Of a DNA stretch of 8,128 nucleotides, positions 6,841 through 8,128 are shown piece after piece. A program made the position numbers and the translations under genes. Within the stretch, counting starts at the first letter, position 1, and each line of letters starts with the position of its first letter. The notes under the pieces were generated by a model. That model did not search any database. It had not been told where the DNA came from and saw nothing but the letters and a program-made list of their open reading frames with translations. Source of the DNA: Clostridia bacterium (GTDB lineage: Bacteria; Bacillota_A; Clostridia; Oscillospirales; Acutalibacteraceae); the NCBI GenBank assembly GCA_017529165.1, contig JAFXNY010000068.1:1-8128 (forward strand), in the 5' to 3' direction.

Positions 6841-6862
6841 ATCTTTTTTATATGAATATTAT
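6834..6862 (+). promoter_or_regulatory. Possible divergent promoter for the P-loop gene
   Basis: GTGGCA (6834-6839, 4 of 6 to consensus) is followed after 17 bases by TATTAT (6857-6862, 5 of 6). Its -35 would overlap, on the opposite strand, the -35 of rnpB (6835-6840). A start near 6869 would leave a leader of about 29 nt containing the AGGAGG site. The -35 is weak. Confidence 0.4.
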
Positions 6863-6897
6863 GTGTTGTGACAAAAATCTTTTTAGGAGGGCAAAAA

Positions 6898-7959
6898 ATG
6901 CAAAAATACTTTTTAGCCGCCAACTCAGCCGAGGGTTTTGTTTCCCACTTCGCCGATAGCTACATACCGTGCAGTTGGCACGCCTATATTATAAAGGGTG
7001 GACCGGGCACCGGTAAATCGAGTTTTATGAAGTATATTGCAGCAAAAGCGAGCGATAAAGGGTACAGTGTTATCCTTTGCCCCTGCTCATCCGACCCAGA
7101 TTCACTGGACGGTGTTATAATAGAAGATATAAAGACGGTTGTATTAGACGGCACGGCTCCGCACATAGTAGAGCCAAGACTTCCCGGTGCGTGCGAAAAC
7201 ATAATAAACCTCGGCGAGTTTTGGGATAGTGATAAGCTTTTTAGTAATGCAAACAAAATTGAGGAAGCCACAAAGCTAAACTCTAATTTTCATAAAACGG
7301 CGGCGGCGTATTTATCGGCGGCAGGAGAAGTATTATATGATAACCTAAAGCTTTCCCGCCTTTATACCGAAAGATTATCTGTTTTAAGATTTGCTAAACG
7401 ATTATCCGAAAAATATCTGCCGGAAAAGACCGGCAAAAAGGGCAGTGAGTTTATAAGATTTATAGGCGGAATAACGCCAAAAGGCATTGTTGGCTTTTCA
7501 AAAACCGTAACCGAATATTATAAAAATATCGTGGTAATTGAAGATAAGTTTGGCGGTGCTTCTGGAGATATTATGAAATATCTGCGTGCGGCAGCAATGG
7601 AAAGAGGATATAACATAATAACCCTTAAAAACCCGTTTTTACCGAGTGAGCTTATAGACCACATAATAATACCGGAATTATCTTTGGCATTTGTAACCGA
7701 AAATGAGTTTATAAACTTTGATACGAATGTTCGGCGAATACACGCGAGAAGATTTACTAACAAAGCTATATCAAAAAAATATCGGGGCAGAATACTTTTC
7801 AACAGAAAGATAGCAAGTCAACTACTCTTTGGTGCTGTATCTTCGCTTAAAAGTGCAAAGGAAGCTCACGATAAGCTTGAAAAATATTATATAGAGTCTA
7901 TGGACTTTAACGCCCTATCACAATTCGCTATTAAAACAGCAGAAGAAATCATAGGATAA
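6898..7959 (+). CDS. Two-domain P-loop ATPase/nucleotide-kinase-like protein with degenerate second Walker A
   Basis: The 353-aa protein has two related halves. The first opens with NSAEGFVSHF (9-18) and has Walker A KGGPGTGKSS (33-42), then MKYIAAKASDKGY and CSSDPDSLDGVIIED (63-77). The second half repeats this plan about 182 residues later: MKYLRAAAMERGYNII (226-241), then LPSELIDHIIIPELSLA (248-264). The P-loop position there reads EDKFGGASGD, with Ser222 in place of the Lys, so it cannot bind phosphate normally. It resembles an uncharacterised Firmicutes ATP-binding family with twin P-loop domains (I recall the model PRK06851); its function is unknown. There is no signal peptide or membrane segment. 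AGGAGG sits 7 bases before the ATG at 6898; an ATG at 6868 lacks such a site. It is the only plus-strand gene, divergent from rnpB, and its 3' end leads into hairpins. Confidence 0.85.
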   Translation: MQKYFLAANSAEGFVSHFADSYIPCSWHAYIIKGGPGTGKSSFMKYIAAKASDKGYSVILCPCSSDPDSLDGVIIEDIKTVVLDGTAPHIVEPRLPGACENIINLGEFWDSDKLFSNANKIEEATKLNSNFHKTAAAYLSAAGEVLYDNLKLSRLYTERLSVLRFAKRLSEKYLPEKTGKKGSEFIRFIGGITPKGIVGFSKTVTEYYKNIVVIEDKFGGASGDIMKYLRAAAMERGYNIITLKNPFLPSELIDHIIIPELSLAFVTENEFINFDTNVRRIHARRFTNKAISKKYRGRILFNRKIASQLLFGAVSSLKSAKEAHDKLEKYYIESMDFNALSQFAIKTAEEIIG

Positions 7960-7962
7960 TTT

Positions 7963-7989
7963 AAGCGGCAAGGCTAAGCCTTGCCGCTT
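7963..7989 (+). terminator. Hairpin directly after the P-loop gene, probable terminator
   Basis: A perfect 12-bp GC-rich stem pairs 7963-7974 with 7978-7989 around a 3-base TAA loop, starting 3 bases after the stop codon. There is no T-run after the stem; a second hairpin follows without a gap. It probably ends or stabilises the transcript, but it is not a textbook intrinsic terminator. Confidence 0.6.
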
Positions 7990-8016
7990 GAGAGTGTCGA
8001 AAAAGTCGACACTCTC
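7990..8016 (+). terminator. Second hairpin abutting the first
   Basis: A perfect 11-bp stem pairs 7990-8000 with 8006-8016, with an AAAAG loop. It touches the preceding hairpin with no intervening base, giving a tandem pair 3' of the P-loop gene. Only two T follow, so a terminator role is uncertain; it may belong to the intergenic repeat cluster. Confidence 0.45.
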
Positions 8017-8022
8017 TTGGAC

Positions 8023-8069
8023 GGAAGTGCCGTTCGCCGAAAATCAGTATGATTTTCGGACTGCACTCC
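8023..8069. repeat. Long interrupted intergenic hairpin
   Basis: The inner perfect 9-bp stem pairs 8037-8045 with 8051-8059 (loop AGTAT). An outer stem pairs 8026-8030 with 8063-8067, extended by GG/CC across one bulged base. No coding frame covers it. It lies between the tandem hairpins and the terminal repeat and looks like part of the same composite element. Confidence 0.5.
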
Positions 8070-8082
8070 ACTCCCGCCAATA

Positions 8083-8128
8083 CCACCCACGCCCCTTAAA
8101 AACCGCTCAACAGAGCGGTTTTCGCTTA
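8083..8128. repeat. Right copy of exact 46-bp terminal direct repeat, containing a hairpin
   Basis: This stretch is identical base for base to positions 1-46 and in the same orientation. The 10-bp stem is at 8099-8108 paired with 8113-8122, ending in TTTT, and can serve as the U-tract terminator for plus-strand transcription from the P-loop gene. The window stops exactly at the end of the match, so how far the identity would continue is not visible. Confidence 0.9.

Noticed and set aside
7963..8122. CRISPR array or tandem repeat in the hairpin-rich right end
   Set aside because: The hairpins differ in sequence and spacing; there is no repeated unit with spacers.
1..8128. Calling the window a small circular plasmid or phage genome because its ends match
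   Set aside because: No replication initiator, relaxase, partition, capsid or integrase gene is present; the content is core chromosomal (rnpB, ftsK, ruvX, tepA-like). The end match is reported only as a repeat.

Overview
The window looks like a piece of a clostridial (Firmicutes) chromosome, AT-leaning and rich in ATA/ATT codons. A gut Oscillospirales/Ruminococcaceae-type bacterium is my best guess. This placement is inferred from gene content: a tepA-like ClpP homologue directly upstream of ftsK/spoIIIE (as in Bacillus subtilis), a DegV/FakB protein, a stand-alone ComEC-type metallo-hydrolase and a type-A RNase P RNA. No marker that fixes the taxon is present.

Layout. Positions 1-183 hold no gene, only a string of hairpins. 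A DegV-family fatty-acid-binding protein gene (184-1083, minus) has its own -10 box and is separated by a strong intrinsic terminator (about 1182-1229) from a five-gene minus-strand operon. In transcription order the operon is: histidine phosphatase (6362-5688), ruvX/yqgF (5707-5294), tepA-like ClpP-family gene (5244-4573), ftsK/spoIIIE (4540-2153) and a membrane-anchored ComEC-like MBL hydrolase (2156-1257). Two junctions overlap (phosphatase/ruvX by 20 nt, ftsK/MBL by an ATGA), the other gaps are 32 and 49 nt, and a good sigma-A-type promoter (TTGCAA-17-TAGAAT) lies just before the first gene. Upstream of it is rnpB (about 6805-6477, minus) with its own promoter and terminator. Diverging from rnpB is a plus-strand gene for a P-loop protein of 353 aa (6898-7959) made of two related halves, the second having lost its Walker A motif. 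Positions 7960-8128 hold more hairpins.

Working together: ruvX (pre-16S rRNA processing/nuclease), tepA-like protease and FtsK (chromosome translocation at the septum) are housekeeping genes; their co-transcription with a phosphatase and an MBL hydrolase is positional and does not by itself show a shared pathway.

The most unusual structural point is that the first 46 bases are repeated exactly as the last 46 bases. The window therefore either closes into an 8082-bp circle or ends on two copies of a dispersed hairpin repeat. Because the content is ordinary chromosomal housekeeping, the second explanation is preferred. I saw no CRISPR array, tRNA, transposase, phage or defence gene, and no convincing new multi-gene system.
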